Positions 38,139-46,428 are shown, counted from the first letter of the stretch. The stretch is 64,000 nucleotides of DNA from Frigoribacterium sp. Leaf415 (GCF_001424645.1 NZ_LMQR01000001.1:1295301-1359300), one strand, 5' to 3'. The notes: generated by a model not told the origin, from the sequence alone. Numbers and translations: made by a program.

Positions 38139-38480
38139 TCACAGAGCCAGGACGGCACGCAGTCCGGCGTCGACGTCGTCCCGGAGGTACACGGGAAGCG
38201 TGGCGACCGTCGGACCCAGGTCGCCCTCGTCGACCGTCGAGATCTGGGTGACGTTCGCGACGGAATCCCGGTCGAGCCCCGAGGCGGCGGCGGGCACGAA
38301 CACATTGCCGGGATGGGCCGCGAGCCAGGTGGAACTGGTGAGGCTCACGACGACCACAGTCGACAGTGCGCTGTGAGAGTAGGCATCGGCTTGCACGACG
38401 ACCACGGGTCGGTGTTTCGCCGGAGAGCTACCCCTCGGGTCGCCCAGATCGACCCAGCAGACGTCGCCCCGGCTCACCAT
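38139..38480 (-). CDS. mazF: MazF/PemK-type toxin, mRNA interferase
   Basis: 113 residues from ATG 38480 (a GTG directly follows). SRGDVCWVDLGDPRGSSPAKHRPVVVVQ and DSVANVTQISTVD are typical of MazF; the conserved Arg in HRPVVVVQ and Thr/Ser in NVTQIS are kept. It cleaves mRNA at short single-stranded sites. Its start lies inside the end of the antitoxin gene (7-base overlap), the normal antitoxin-first order. Confidence 0.92.
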   Translation of the reverse strand: MVSRGDVCWVDLGDPRGSSPAKHRPVVVVQADAYSHSALSTVVVVSLTSSTWLAAHPGNVFVPAAASGLDRDSVANVTQISTVDEGDLGPTVATLPVYLRDDVDAGLRAVLAL

Positions 38481-38731
38481 GCGTCGTCCACCGTCGCGGA
38501 CTCGAGACGTCGCTTCGAGAACCCGACGAAGTCGGCGGTCTCGGAGTCGCTGCGGCCCGCGTCGAGGGCGATGGCCGTGTTGAGGCGTTCGGTCACGGAC
38601 CGTTGCTCGAGTTCGTCCAAGTAACGCTCGGCGGCTCGAGCGAAGAATTGTGATCGGTTGATGCCCAGTTCGGCCACACGACGCTCGACGCGTTCGAAGG
38701 TGGCATCGGGGAGGGAGATCGCTGTCTTCAT
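38474..38731 (-). CDS. mazE: Ribbon-helix-helix antitoxin of the mazEF pair
   Basis: 85 residues from ATG 38731. MKTAISLPDATFERVERRVAELGINRSQF is a ribbon-helix-helix DNA-binding segment, followed by an acidic tail that should wrap the toxin. The -10 TATACT (38738-38743, minus strand) ends six bases before the ATG, so the mRNA should be leaderless. Confidence 0.9.
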   Translation of the reverse strand: MKTAISLPDATFERVERRVAELGINRSQFFARAAERYLDELEQRSVTERLNTAIALDAGRSDSETADFVGFSKRRLESATVDDAW

Positions 38732-38737
38732 CGATGG

Positions 38738-38752
38738 AGTATAACCCGGTAT
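38738..38752 (-). promoter_or_regulatory. mazEF promoter with overlapping operator-like dyad
   Basis: TATACT (-10, minus strand) overlaps the imperfect palindrome ATAACCCGGTAT (38741-38752). Antitoxins of this class repress their own promoter, so this is the probable operator. Confidence 0.5.
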
Positions 38753-38892
38753 GACCTGTGGCGAAGAGGTGGACGAGAGCGCGCGTGCAGGGGAGGAATT
38801 TCTCATGTCGGAAGCGTAGGGAGTGCCTCCGACACCGAGCATCGTCCCGCGACGGGCAGGCCGTGGGGCTGCCGGGCCGGTACCCTCGGGAC

Positions 38893-40116
38893 GTGACCAC
38901 CGCCTCCCCCACGCTCCGCATCGCCCTCGTGTCGCTGCACACGTCCCCCGGTGCCGAGCCCGGATCGGGTGACGTCGGCGGCATGAACGTCGTCGTGCGG
39001 AACCAGGCCGAGGCGCTCGGGGCCGCGGGGCACGAGGTCGAGATCCTGACCCGTCGCTCGTCGCCCGACGAGCCCTCGAGCGTGGCCCTGTCGCCCGGCG
39101 TGACCCTCCGGTTCCTCGACGCCGGCCCGGCCGAGCCCGTCACCAAGGGGCGCAACGAGCTCTTCGTCGACGAGTTCCGCGACCGGCTCGCCGAGCTCGG
39201 GCCGTGGGACGTCGTCCACTCGCACCACTGGTTCTCGGGCATGGCCGCCCTGCCCGTGGCCCGCGCCCTCGGCGTGCCCCACCTGCAGAGCTTCCACTCG
39301 ATCGCCGCCCACGACTCGACCCCCCTCTCGCACGGCGAACGCGCCGAGTCCCCCGGCCGCCTCGCCGGAGAAGAGATGCTCGCCCGAGAGTCGGACGCCG
39401 TCGTCGCCATCAGCCACGCCGAGGCCGCGACCGTCACGTCCCGGCTCGGCGGCCGGGCCGACCGGGTCCACGTCGTCCTGCCGGGCGTCGACGCCGAGCT
39501 GTTCCACCCCGCGGCGGCCGACCACCCCGCTCCGGCCCGCCCCTACGTCGTCGTGGCCGGTCGGCTCGAACCCCTCAAGGCCCCCGACCTCGCCATCCGC
39601 GCCGTGGCGGCCGTGCCCGCCGAGGTCCGCCCCGAGCTCGTCATCGCCGGGGGCGCCTCGACCGAGTTCGCCGGCTACGAGTCCGAGCTGAGCGCGTTGA
39701 GCGACGAACTCGACCTCACCGTGCACTTCCTCGGCCCGCGCTCGCGGCCGGGCCTCGCCGCGCTGCTGCGCGACGCGTCGCTCGTGCTCGTGCCCTCGCA
39801 CTCCGAGACCTACGGGCTCATCGCCCTCGAGGCCGCGGCCAGCGGCGTCCCCGTGATCGCCGCGGCCTCGGGCGGGCTCCGCGAGTCGGTGGTCGACGGC
39901 GTGACGGGCATCGTGCTCACGCTGCGCGATCCGCAGACCTGGGCCCGGGCCCTGACGCAGGTGCTCGCGGACGCGGGGCTGCGCGACCGGCTCTCGCGCG
40001 CCTCCCGGTCCCATGCGCTCGACCACCCGTGGTCGCGCTCGGCCGACGACCTCGTGGGCGTCTACTGCGGCTTGCTCGCCCGCCAGGGGTCGCCCTGCGT
40101 CGCGGCCTCGGCCTGA
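38893..40116 (+). CDS. GT4 glycosyltransferase, MshA-like
   Basis: 407 residues from GTG 38893, six bases after TACCCT (38881-38886): leaderless. HTSPGAEPGSGDVGGMNVVV and WDVVHSHHWFSGMAAL resemble MshA, which adds GlcNAc to inositol phosphate in mycothiol synthesis. The donor site HSETYGLIALEAAASGVPVI is intact. The middle is more diverged than orthologous MshA usually is, so it may act on another acceptor. Confidence 0.82.
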   Translation: MTTASPTLRIALVSLHTSPGAEPGSGDVGGMNVVVRNQAEALGAAGHEVEILTRRSSPDEPSSVALSPGVTLRFLDAGPAEPVTKGRNELFVDEFRDRLAELGPWDVVHSHHWFSGMAALPVARALGVPHLQSFHSIAAHDSTPLSHGERAESPGRLAGEEMLARESDAVVAISHAEAATVTSRLGGRADRVHVVLPGVDAELFHPAAADHPAPARPYVVVAGRLEPLKAPDLAIRAVAAVPAEVRPELVIAGGASTEFAGYESELSALSDELDLTVHFLGPRSRPGLAALLRDASLVLVPSHSETYGLIALEAAASGVPVIAAASGGLRESVVDGVTGIVLTLRDPQTWARALTQVLADAGLRDRLSRASRSHALDHPWSRSADDLVGVYCGLLARQGSPCVAASA

Positions 40117-40171
40117 CCACTCCGCGCTCGGGCGCACGCCCCGGCACCAGCCCGTCGACGGGGGTCGGGCC

Positions 40172-40177
40172 TAGGCT
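40172..40177 (+). promoter_or_regulatory. -10 hexamer TAGGCT before a leaderless micro-ORF
   Basis: Six bases before GTG 40184. No start codon of the downstream protein is at this site, which is why the micro-ORF is called. Confidence 0.6.
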
Positions 40178-40183
40178 CTGACC

Positions 40184-40249
40184 GTGTCGCGCCGAGGCGC
40201 CGGCACATCCCGCGCAGACCGCCCGACCACCACAGGAGGCCACCGATGA
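40184..40249 (+). CDS. Candidate leaderless 21-codon leader peptide
   Basis: GTG 40184 lies exactly where the TAGGCT promoter should start transcription. It encodes VSRRGAGTSRADRPTTTGGHR and stops at TGA 40247-40249, overlapping the ATG (40246) of the UPF0303 gene as ATGA. The Shine-Dalgarno AGGAGG of that gene (40234-40239) is inside the micro-ORF. The frames differ, so it is not an N-terminal extension. Ribosomes entering leaderlessly could re-initiate on the gene. Confidence 0.5.
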   Translation: MSRRGAGTSRADRPTTTGGHR

Positions 40250-40725
40250 CCGACGACACCTTGCTGCAGACGCTCATCGAGCAAGAAGAGCGTCTCGTCT
40301 TCCGGCGGTTCACCCTCGACGTCGCCCTCGACCTGGGCGCCCACCTGCTGGCCGAGGCCCGGCGCCGTGACCTCGCCGTCGCCGTCACCGTGCGACACGG
40401 TCGGCAGCGGGCCTTCCACGCGGCCCTGCCCGGCAGCAGCCTCGACAACGACGAGTGGCTCGACCGCAAGGCCCGCGTCGTCGAGCGGTACGGGCAGAGC
40501 TCGTACCGGGTGGGCGAGGCGTTCCGGGTGCAGGGCGGCAGCTTCGACGAGAAGTCGCGCCTCGACACCGGCCTGTACGCCGCGCACGGCGGGCTCTTCC
40601 CCGTCCGCGTCGTCGGCGTCGGCGTCGTCGGCTCGGCCGGCGTCTCGGGCCTGCCGCAGGCCGACGACCACGCGTTCGTCGTCGACGTGATCGAGGACTT
40701 CCTCGACCACGGCTACGACGCCTGA
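40246..40725 (+). CDS. UPF0303 / heme-degrading-domain protein
   Basis: 159 residues from ATG 40246. The HbpS/GlcG-like fold is indicated by AVAVTVRHGRQRAFHAALPG, NDEWLDRKARVVERYG and the C-terminal GLYAAHGGLFPVRVVGVGVVGSAGVSGLP. UPF0303 members are of unknown biochemical role. It is translationally coupled to the candidate leader peptide. Confidence 0.88.
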   Translation: MTDDTLLQTLIEQEERLVFRRFTLDVALDLGAHLLAEARRRDLAVAVTVRHGRQRAFHAALPGSSLDNDEWLDRKARVVERYGQSSYRVGEAFRVQGGSFDEKSRLDTGLYAAHGGLFPVRVVGVGVVGSAGVSGLPQADDHAFVVDVIEDFLDHGYDA

Positions 40726-40772
40726 CCCCACCGCCCGGGCATCACGTGGACGACCCGACCGCAGGAGGCGCG

Positions 40773-41288
40773 GTGCCGGCCCCTGACTCCCCCTCCGACG
40801 ACGAGGCGGCCGCGTCGCTGCGCGCCCTCGTCGAGCACGCGGCCGCCGACCTGGCCGCCCGTGACGCGCGCACCGAGGCCCTCGCCCGGTACAAGCCCGC
40901 CCGCCGCATCGTCGTGGTGAAGACGGCGGAGTCGCTCGAGCCCGCCGGGCGTGCCTGGCGCCTCGGGGTGCTGCTGCTCGGCACGGACGGCCGCGTCTTC
41001 GAGACCGGTCGCATCACGCGTGCCGTGACGCCGACCCGCTCGCAGCACCTGTCCGCCCAGGTCGAGCAACGCAAGGCCGAACGGCGCGCGGCGGTGCGGG
41101 GCCACTTCGCCGAGGGCGAGGTCGTGAACTACGGGTACGAGCCGGTGGACCTGTCGACCGGGGCGTTGCAGGGCGGCGAGCAGCGCCTCCTCGTCCGTGA
41201 CGGACGTGCCCTCGTGCGCTGGGGCACGGCGGCCGGCGAGGTCCGCGACCTCGCCGCGTACCTCGCCGACCGCGCCGAGCTGCTCTAG
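40773..41288 (+). CDS. Unknown actinobacterial protein
   Basis: 171 residues from GTG 40773; a GTG at 40746 is also in frame. Not assigned. RYKPARRIVVVKTAESLEP, GRITRAVTP and HFAEGEVVNYGYEPVDL are conserved-looking blocks that I have seen only in uncharacterised actinobacterial proteins. The AGGAGG of an exact reverse dispersed element (40763-40773) is the ribosome binding site. Its stop shares the bases CTAG with the stop of the convergent transporter gene. Confidence 0.7.
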   Translation: MPAPDSPSDDEAAASLRALVEHAAADLAARDARTEALARYKPARRIVVVKTAESLEPAGRAWRLGVLLLGTDGRVFETGRITRAVTPTRSQHLSAQVEQRKAERRAAVRGHFAEGEVVNYGYEPVDLSTGALQGGEQRLLVRDGRALVRWGTAAGEVRDLAAYLADRAELL

Positions 41289-42850
41289 CGGGCCGTCTGC
41301 TGCGGGGCGGTCTCCCGAGCTGCCGGCGCGGGCTCGGTGGGGTCGGCGTCGAGGAAAGGCAGGTCCTCGAGGTCGATGTTCGGGTTGGCGTCCTGCGACT
41401 CGACCAGCTCGTGCGCCTCGGCCTCGGTGGCCACGCTCGGCATGGAGCCGGGCAGGGGGCGTTGCGACGACTCCTTCATGAACCAGACCGCCACGGCTCC
41501 GACCAGCGAGGTCGCCATGAGGAAGAACGCCGGCACGAGCTCGTTGCCCGTCGCCTGCAGCAGCGCCTGGATGATCAGCGGCGTCGTCCCGCCGAACACG
41601 GCGATCGCGACGTTGTACGACACGCCCATCGCGCCGTAGCGGCTGGCGGTCGGGAACAGTGCGGGCAGCGACGAGGCCTGGCTCGACACCCAGAGCGCCA
41701 CGCTGACGGCCAGCAACGAGAGTCCGGCGAGCGTCGTCGCGATGCTGCCGAGGCCGATCAGCAGGAACGCCGGCAAAGCGAGCAACAGCACCGACGCGGC
41801 GCCGAGCCACATGACGGGTCGACGACCGATGCGGTCGCTGAGCCGCCCGGCCACCGGCAGGAGCAGGGCGAGCAGCACGAGCACCGGGATCGTCAGCAAC
41901 GTGCCGTGCAGCGGGTCGTAGCCGAGCGAGTCGGTCAGGTAGGTCGGCATGTAGCTGGTCAGGGCGTAGCCGACGGTGTTGGACGCGGCGACGAGGCCGA
42001 TCGCGATGACGATCGGACGCCAGTGCTGACGGACGAGGGCCAGGGTGTTGCGCGGACGGCCCTGCGCGTCGGCGATCTCGCCGACCTTGTTCTCCTGAGC
42101 GTCCTGCGTCGCCTGGAACGCGGGCGACTCCTCGATCTTCAGGCGGAAGTAGATCGCGACGACCCCGAGCACGCCGGCCAGCAGGAACGGCAGCCGCCAG
42201 GCCCAGTCGAGCATCTGCTGCTCGGTGGTCAGCAGCTGCAGCACCGACACGACGGCGGCACCGAGCGCGAAGCCCAGGTAGCTGCCGAGGTCGAGGATGC
42301 TCGCGAAGAAGCCGCGTCGCTTGTCAGGTGCGTACTCGCTGACGAACGTCGTCGCCCCGGCGTACTCGCCGCCGGTCGAGAAGCCCTGCAGCAGCTTGAG
42401 CACGACGAGGGCGACCGGGGCGAGGGCGCCGATCGCGGCGAAGTCGGGCAGCACGCCGATCAGGAAGGTCGCGCCCGCCATCAGGATGAGCGTGGTCGCG
42501 AGCACCTTCTGACGTCCGACCCGGTCACCGAGGCGGCCGAAGACGACCCCGCCGAGCGGGCGCGCGACGTAGGTCGAGGCGAAGACGCCGAGGCTGAACA
42601 GGATCTGCAGCGACGGGTCGGCCTCGGGCAGGAAGACCCGGCCCATCGTGACGGCGAGGTAGCCGTAGACGCCGACGTCGTACCACTCCATGGTGTTGCC
42701 GACGACGGTGCCGCCGATGGCGCGCTTCATCATCGCCGGATCGACGACGGTGACGTCGTCGACGCGCAGACGCCTCGGACTCCGCCGTCCGGAGGCGCGG
42801 GTCGGGCGGTCGGGACGGGTCTCGCGGGCAGGGGTGGGTGGGGTTCCCAT
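41285..42850 (-). CDS. MHS-family MFS transporter (ProP/KgtP-like)
   Basis: 521 residues from ATG 42850, SD AGAGGAA. Twelve membrane helices with GNTMEWYDVGVYGYLAVTMG, the loop GRLGDRVGRQKVL and QGFSTGGEYAGATTF, signatures of metabolite:H+ symporters for betaine, proline, citrate or 2-oxoglutarate. The C-terminal 60 residues are an acidic soluble tail. A -10 TAACGT on the minus strand lies in the 287-base gap upstream, which otherwise shows no gene. Confidence 0.92.
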   Translation of the reverse strand: MGTPPTPARETRPDRPTRASGRRSPRRLRVDDVTVVDPAMMKRAIGGTVVGNTMEWYDVGVYGYLAVTMGRVFLPEADPSLQILFSLGVFASTYVARPLGGVVFGRLGDRVGRQKVLATTLILMAGATFLIGVLPDFAAIGALAPVALVVLKLLQGFSTGGEYAGATTFVSEYAPDKRRGFFASILDLGSYLGFALGAAVVSVLQLLTTEQQMLDWAWRLPFLLAGVLGVVAIYFRLKIEESPAFQATQDAQENKVGEIADAQGRPRNTLALVRQHWRPIVIAIGLVAASNTVGYALTSYMPTYLTDSLGYDPLHGTLLTIPVLVLLALLLPVAGRLSDRIGRRPVMWLGAASVLLLALPAFLLIGLGSIATTLAGLSLLAVSVALWVSSQASSLPALFPTASRYGAMGVSYNVAIAVFGGTTPLIIQALLQATGNELVPAFFLMATSLVGAVAVWFMKESSQRPLPGSMPSVATEAEAHELVESQDANPNIDLEDLPFLDADPTEPAPAARETAPQQTAR

Positions 42851-43137
42851 GAACGACGTTCCTCTGGATCTCGGGCGCCGGTCGGTCGGACGGGCGCCTC
42901 GGCGATCGAGCTGCGGAGGGGCGGTGCCCGGCTGCCGCGGCCCGAGTGGTCGGGTCGACGGCGGGCAACGTTACCGGCATCTCGGCGGCGGATTGCCAGG
43001 GCATTCGGAGGGAGGCTCACTGATCACCCAGGCGGCGAGGAAGGAACTCCCGAGCGGATCGCCTATCGTCGATGTCGACTTCCGTGCCGGTCGCCGCCCG
43101 CTGATCGCCACACGACCCGACCCCCAGGAGGCCCGCC

Positions 43138-43728
43138 GTGCGCCGCGTGCTGATCGCCGTCTCCGTCGTCTTCGGCGTCGGGCTCGTCGCCTTCGTCGTC
43201 GCGATCGCCATGGTCGTCTCGGCCCTCACCGCACCCCGCGACGAGAGCGTCACGGCGATCACGTCGACGCCGACCCCGGCCTGTCCCGAGGTCGACCCGG
43301 TGATGGTCGGCGACATCGAGGTGCCGGCCGGGCCGGTCGCCGGCTACTGCCAGGACCGTCTCGTGAACGCCGCCTACATCATGCTGGCGGCGCGGGCCCA
43401 GGGCATCGGCGAACACACCCAGGCCATCGGCGTGATGACCGCGATGGGCGAGTCGAGCCTGCGCAACATCGACTACGGCGACGCCGTCGGTCCCGACAGC
43501 CGAGGGCTCTTCCAGCAGCGCGACAACGGCCAGTGGGGCACCTACGAACAGCGGATGGACCCGTACACGGCGGCGACCAGCTTCTTCACGAAGCTCGTGG
43601 CGATCCCGGGTTGGAAGGACCTGACGCCGACCCAGGCGGCGCACGCCGTGCAGGTCAACGCCGACCCCGACCACTACACGAGGTGGTTCCCCGACGCCGA
43701 GGTGGTCGTGGCGGAGCTGTCGAGCTGA
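43138..43728 (+). CDS. Membrane-anchored lysozyme-fold protein
   Basis: 196 residues from GTG 43138, SD AGGAGG. One N-terminal helix (about 4-31) anchors it outside the membrane. The domain carries TAMGESSLRNIDYGD with likely catalytic Glu, GLFQQRDNGQWGT and a C-terminal AVQVNADPDHYTRWFPDA, parallel to the C-terminal domain of the LysM protein at 899-2248 but without LysM repeats. A small conserved Cys pair (Cys49, Cys70 by count) may form a disulfide. Probable murein hydrolase. Confidence 0.82.
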   Translation: MRRVLIAVSVVFGVGLVAFVVAIAMVVSALTAPRDESVTAITSTPTPACPEVDPVMVGDIEVPAGPVAGYCQDRLVNAAYIMLAARAQGIGEHTQAIGVMTAMGESSLRNIDYGDAVGPDSRGLFQQRDNGQWGTYEQRMDPYTAATSFFTKLVAIPGWKDLTPTQAAHAVQVNADPDHYTRWFPDAEVVVAELSS

Positions 43729-43729
43729 G

Positions 43730-43740
43730 CCGCGCCTCCT
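43730..43740 (+). repeat. 11-bp dispersed element, forward copy
   Basis: Exact copy one base after the stop codon of the lysozyme-fold gene, in the form CCGCGCCTCCTCGGG. Confidence 0.8.
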
Positions 43741-43808
43741 CGGGTCGGGGACCGGCCGCGTCCGGGACCCCGTCGCGACGGGGGCCCGGGCGCGGCTGCT
43801 CGGCGCAG

Positions 43809-44249
43809 CTACTTCGCGCGGCGGCCGATGCTGCGACGGTCGCGCCAGGCACCCGTCGACCAGAGCGACAGCAGGACGAGCAGCGGCTGGAAGATCAGGC
43901 GGAAGGCGCGCTTGCCGTCGGTGTCGAGGCCGAACGCGTCGGTGTGCGTGACGAGCTGGGAGATGTTGCCGGGGAAGATCGCGGTGAAGAAGGCGGCCGC
44001 GATCCAGCCGACCGTGACGCGGTGCTTCGGGGCCACGACGAGGGCCGCTCCGATGCCGATCTCGACGACGCCGGACGCGAGCACGACGAAGTCGTCGTCG
44101 AGCGGCAGCCACTCGGGCACCTGGGCCTGGAACGGCTCACGGGCGAACGTGAGGTGGCTCGTGCCGGCGAAGACGAGTGCCCCTCCGAGGGCGACGCGGC
44201 CCAGGGTGCGGGCGAGGGATGTGGGACGGGGGCGGGGACGTTTCGACAT
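43809..44249 (-). CDS. DoxX-like membrane protein (2 of 2)
   Basis: 146 residues from ATG 44249, with CAGACT six bases upstream as a possible leaderless -10. Four helices; GALVFAGTSHLTFAREPFQAQVP and FFTAIFPGNISQL match DoxX-like proteins, including the first copy at 28542. It is 33 bases downstream of the DUF427 gene on the same strand. Confidence 0.8.
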   Translation of the reverse strand: MSKRPRPRPTSLARTLGRVALGGALVFAGTSHLTFAREPFQAQVPEWLPLDDDFVVLASGVVEIGIGAALVVAPKHRVTVGWIAAAFFTAIFPGNISQLVTHTDAFGLDTDGKRAFRLIFQPLLVLLSLWSTGAWRDRRSIGRRAK

Positions 44250-44281
44250 CCGAACAGTCTGCTCCTGTCGGGGCCGGGTCC

Positions 44282-44806
44282 TCACCAGCCCATCGTGCCG
44301 GGCGCGCCCTTGAACGGACCGACCAGGTTCGCGGTGATCCAGCCGCCGTAGAAGTCGCCCTCCTGCGCCTGGACCACCTCGCCGTCGATCTCGCACGAGT
44401 CCATCGCGCCCGGATAGATCGCGACGTGGTCGACGAGGGACTCGTAGCCGGGCCAGGGCTCGGCGTAGAACCAGCCGGAGCGGCGGGCTGCGACTCCCCC
44501 GCCGGTGACGTCCACGTAGCCGGCCTGACCCTTGAACTCGCACAGGCTGCGGCCTTCGGCCCGCGACAACGCCCCGGGGGCGAAGTCGGCGCGCGGCAGG
44601 TAGTACACGGGCGGGTGGCTCGTCTCGAGCACGCGGATCGCGGCCGTCGTGTCGGCCACCACGACGCCGCCGAGACGGACGACGACGCGCTCGTTCCGGG
44701 ACTCGACGCGCGGCGGGCGAGGATAGTCCCAGACGGACTCCTGCCCGGGGCCGGGCTCGACGCGGACGGGGTGGGACGGACGGGAGGGGCGGCGGAAGGC
44801 GGGCAT
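44282..44806 (-). CDS. DUF427 protein
   Basis: 174 residues from ATG 44806. ESVWDYPRPPRVE, RVLETSHPPVYYLPRADF, CEFKGQAGYVDV and AIYPGAMDSCEIDGE are the family blocks. DUF427 proteins are small soluble proteins of unknown function, common in actinobacteria. Divergent from the DIP1984 gene. Confidence 0.9.
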   Translation of the reverse strand: MPAFRRPSRPSHPVRVEPGPGQESVWDYPRPPRVESRNERVVVRLGGVVVADTTAAIRVLETSHPPVYYLPRADFAPGALSRAEGRSLCEFKGQAGYVDVTGGGVAARRSGWFYAEPWPGYESLVDHVAIYPGAMDSCEIDGEVVQAQEGDFYGGWITANLVGPFKGAPGTMGW

Positions 44807-44857
44807 GAGCCCATGATGCGCCGCGGGGCTGGGACGACCTGCGTAGGATCGCTCACC

Positions 44858-45322
44858 ATGAAGCTCGCCGAAGCCCTCCTGCAACGGTCCGACGCCCAGC
44901 GCCGGGTCGACCAGCTGCGTGATCGCGTCACCGCGAACGCCCGCTACCAGGAGGGCGAGGAGCCCACCGAGGACGCCGCCGAGCTGTTGCGCCAGGCGGT
45001 CGACACCCTCGCCGTCCTCGAGTCGCTCGTCGTGCGCATCAACCTCACCAACGCTCGCACGACCCTCGCCGACGGCAGCACGATGACCGCTGCCCTGGCC
45101 CGCCGCGAGACCCTGCGCGCCACCCACGCTCTACTCGTCACGGCGTCGGACGCGGCCCGCGGCGCCTCCGGCGGCTACCGCCAGCTGCGCAGCGAACTGC
45201 GGATGTTCTCGGCCCTGCCGGTCGCCGAGCTGCGCGACCGGGCCGACGTCGTCGCCCGCGAGTTGCGCGAACTCGACGTCGAGATCCAGAGGACCAACTG
45301 GGAGGCCGACCTGCAGAACTGA
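44858..45322 (+). CDS. DIP1984-family protein
   Basis: 154 residues from ATG 44858. Mostly helical, with MKLAEALLQRSDAQRRVDQL, NARYQEGEEPTEDA, VVRINLTNARTTLADGSTM and ending in ELDVEIQRTNWEADL, the family hallmarks. Biochemical function unknown. TAGGAT (44844-44849) lies eight bases before the ATG. Confidence 0.88.
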   Translation: MKLAEALLQRSDAQRRVDQLRDRVTANARYQEGEEPTEDAAELLRQAVDTLAVLESLVVRINLTNARTTLADGSTMTAALARRETLRATHALLVTASDAARGASGGYRQLRSELRMFSALPVAELRDRADVVARELRELDVEIQRTNWEADLQN

Positions 45323-45584
45323 CCTGCGCGGTGAGTCGGTAGACGTCACCGGGGCGAGCACGAACCGCGACCGGCGGTCATCCCGGTCTCTGCAGGCGCG
45401 GAGGGCAGCGTCACGACTCACGTCGTCACCACTCAGCCCCGCACCGATCACCGGTGACCGCGCACCCTGCACTGTTCACCACCGTGTGCTGACCGGAGAC
45501 GTCGAGGGCGGGAACGGGGACCTCACCGCGCCTCCTCGGGTGTCGCGCAGCGGCGCGGACCCGGGGCGCCGCAGCACGACCTCG

Positions 45585-45648
45585 TCGCGTGACGCGGCCG
45601 TCGCGTGACGCGGCCGTCGCGTGACGCGGCCGTCGCGTGACGCGGCCG
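45585..45648. repeat. Four perfect 16-bp tandem repeats
   Basis: Unit TCGCGTGACGCGGCCG repeated four times without change, 38 bases before the tmk start. Each unit contains the near-palindrome CGCGTGACGCG. Such arrays can bind regulators or vary in copy number. Confidence 0.9.
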
Positions 45649-45673
45649 TCGCCTCGGCGGGCCCCGCGCTCGG

Positions 45674-45679
45674 TAGGCT
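45674..45679 (+). promoter_or_regulatory. -10 hexamer TAGGCT of tmk
   Basis: Six bases before GTG 45686; leaderless type. Confidence 0.6.
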
Positions 45680-45685
45680 CGTCGG

Positions 45686-46342
45686 GTGACGGAACAGGCA
45701 GCCCGCGGGGCGTTCATCGTGTTCGAGGGCATCGACGGGTCGGGCAAATCGACGCAGGCACGCCTGCTCGCCGCCCGCCTCCAGGACGCGGGGGTGCCCG
45801 TGCACCAGACGGCCGAGCCGACGAACGGCCCCGTCGGCACGCTGATCCGCAACGGCTTCAACCGCCGGGTCGACCTCGACGACCGCGTCATCGCGTCGCT
45901 CTTCGTCGCCGACCGCCTCGACCACATCACCAACGCCCACGACGGCATGCTCGGCATCGTCGAGCGCGGCACGACCGTCCTCTGCGACCGGTACCACCTG
46001 TCGTCGCAGGCCTACCAGGCGTCCGACGTGGGCAGCGACTGGATCGCCTCGTCGAACTCGATCAGCACCGACCTGATGCTGCCCGACCTGACGATCTACC
46101 TCGACGTCTCGCCCGAGGTCGCCCTCGAGCGCCTCGCCAGCGGACGCACGACGACGGACCGCTTCGAGGTCGACGAACGCCTGCGGGCCGCGCGCGATCG
46201 CTACGCCGAGGCGATCGCCGCCGCCGCCGAGGTCGTCGTCACGGTCGACGCCGACCGCGCGACGGACGAGCTCGCCGACGCCGTCTGGCACGAGGTGTCG
46301 ACCCGGCTCGACCTCGGGTCGCTGGCGCGTCCGCGGGGCTGA
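45686..46342 (+). CDS. tmk: Thymidylate kinase
   Basis: 218 residues from GTG 45686. P-loop GIDGSGKST, TAEPTNGPVG, the CDRYHLSS DR motif and the LID segment ASGRTTTDRFE are as expected for dTMP kinase, which makes dTDP for DNA synthesis. It stands alone; the usual neighbour encoding the DNA polymerase delta-prime subunit is absent, so this may be a second or relocated copy. Confidence 0.92.
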   Translation: MTEQAARGAFIVFEGIDGSGKSTQARLLAARLQDAGVPVHQTAEPTNGPVGTLIRNGFNRRVDLDDRVIASLFVADRLDHITNAHDGMLGIVERGTTVLCDRYHLSSQAYQASDVGSDWIASSNSISTDLMLPDLTIYLDVSPEVALERLASGRTTTDRFEVDERLRAARDRYAEAIAAAAEVVVTVDADRATDELADAVWHEVSTRLDLGSLARPRG

Positions 46343-46363
46343 CACCGCGCCTTCTCGGGGCTC

Positions 46364-46422
46364 GCGAGACGTCGCGACGTGCCGCCCACCTCAGGACGCG
46401 AGCGGCGCGTCGTGACATGCCG
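46364..46422. repeat. Palindrome family, copy C (degenerate)
   Basis: CGAGACGTCGCGACGTGCCG on the left and CGGCGCGTCGTGACATGCCG on the right still pair in part, with more mismatches than the other copies. It lies between convergent tmk and the XRE gene. Confidence 0.7.
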
Positions 46423-46428
46423 ACGGGG

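Larger units (their letters stand above)
45323..45685. other. 363-base non-coding gap before tmk
   Basis: No believable gene. Contains TCACCGGTGA near 45448, an exact forward dispersed element at 45526-45536, four 16-bp tandem repeats (45585-45648) and the tmk promoter (45674-45679). Confidence 0.65.

Noticed and set aside
38805..38819. Four-codon ORF ATG-TCG-GAA-GCG-TAG behind GGAGG upstream of the glycosyltransferase
   Set aside because: The glycosyltransferase has its own leaderless promoter downstream (38881), so this mini-ORF would not be on its transcript.
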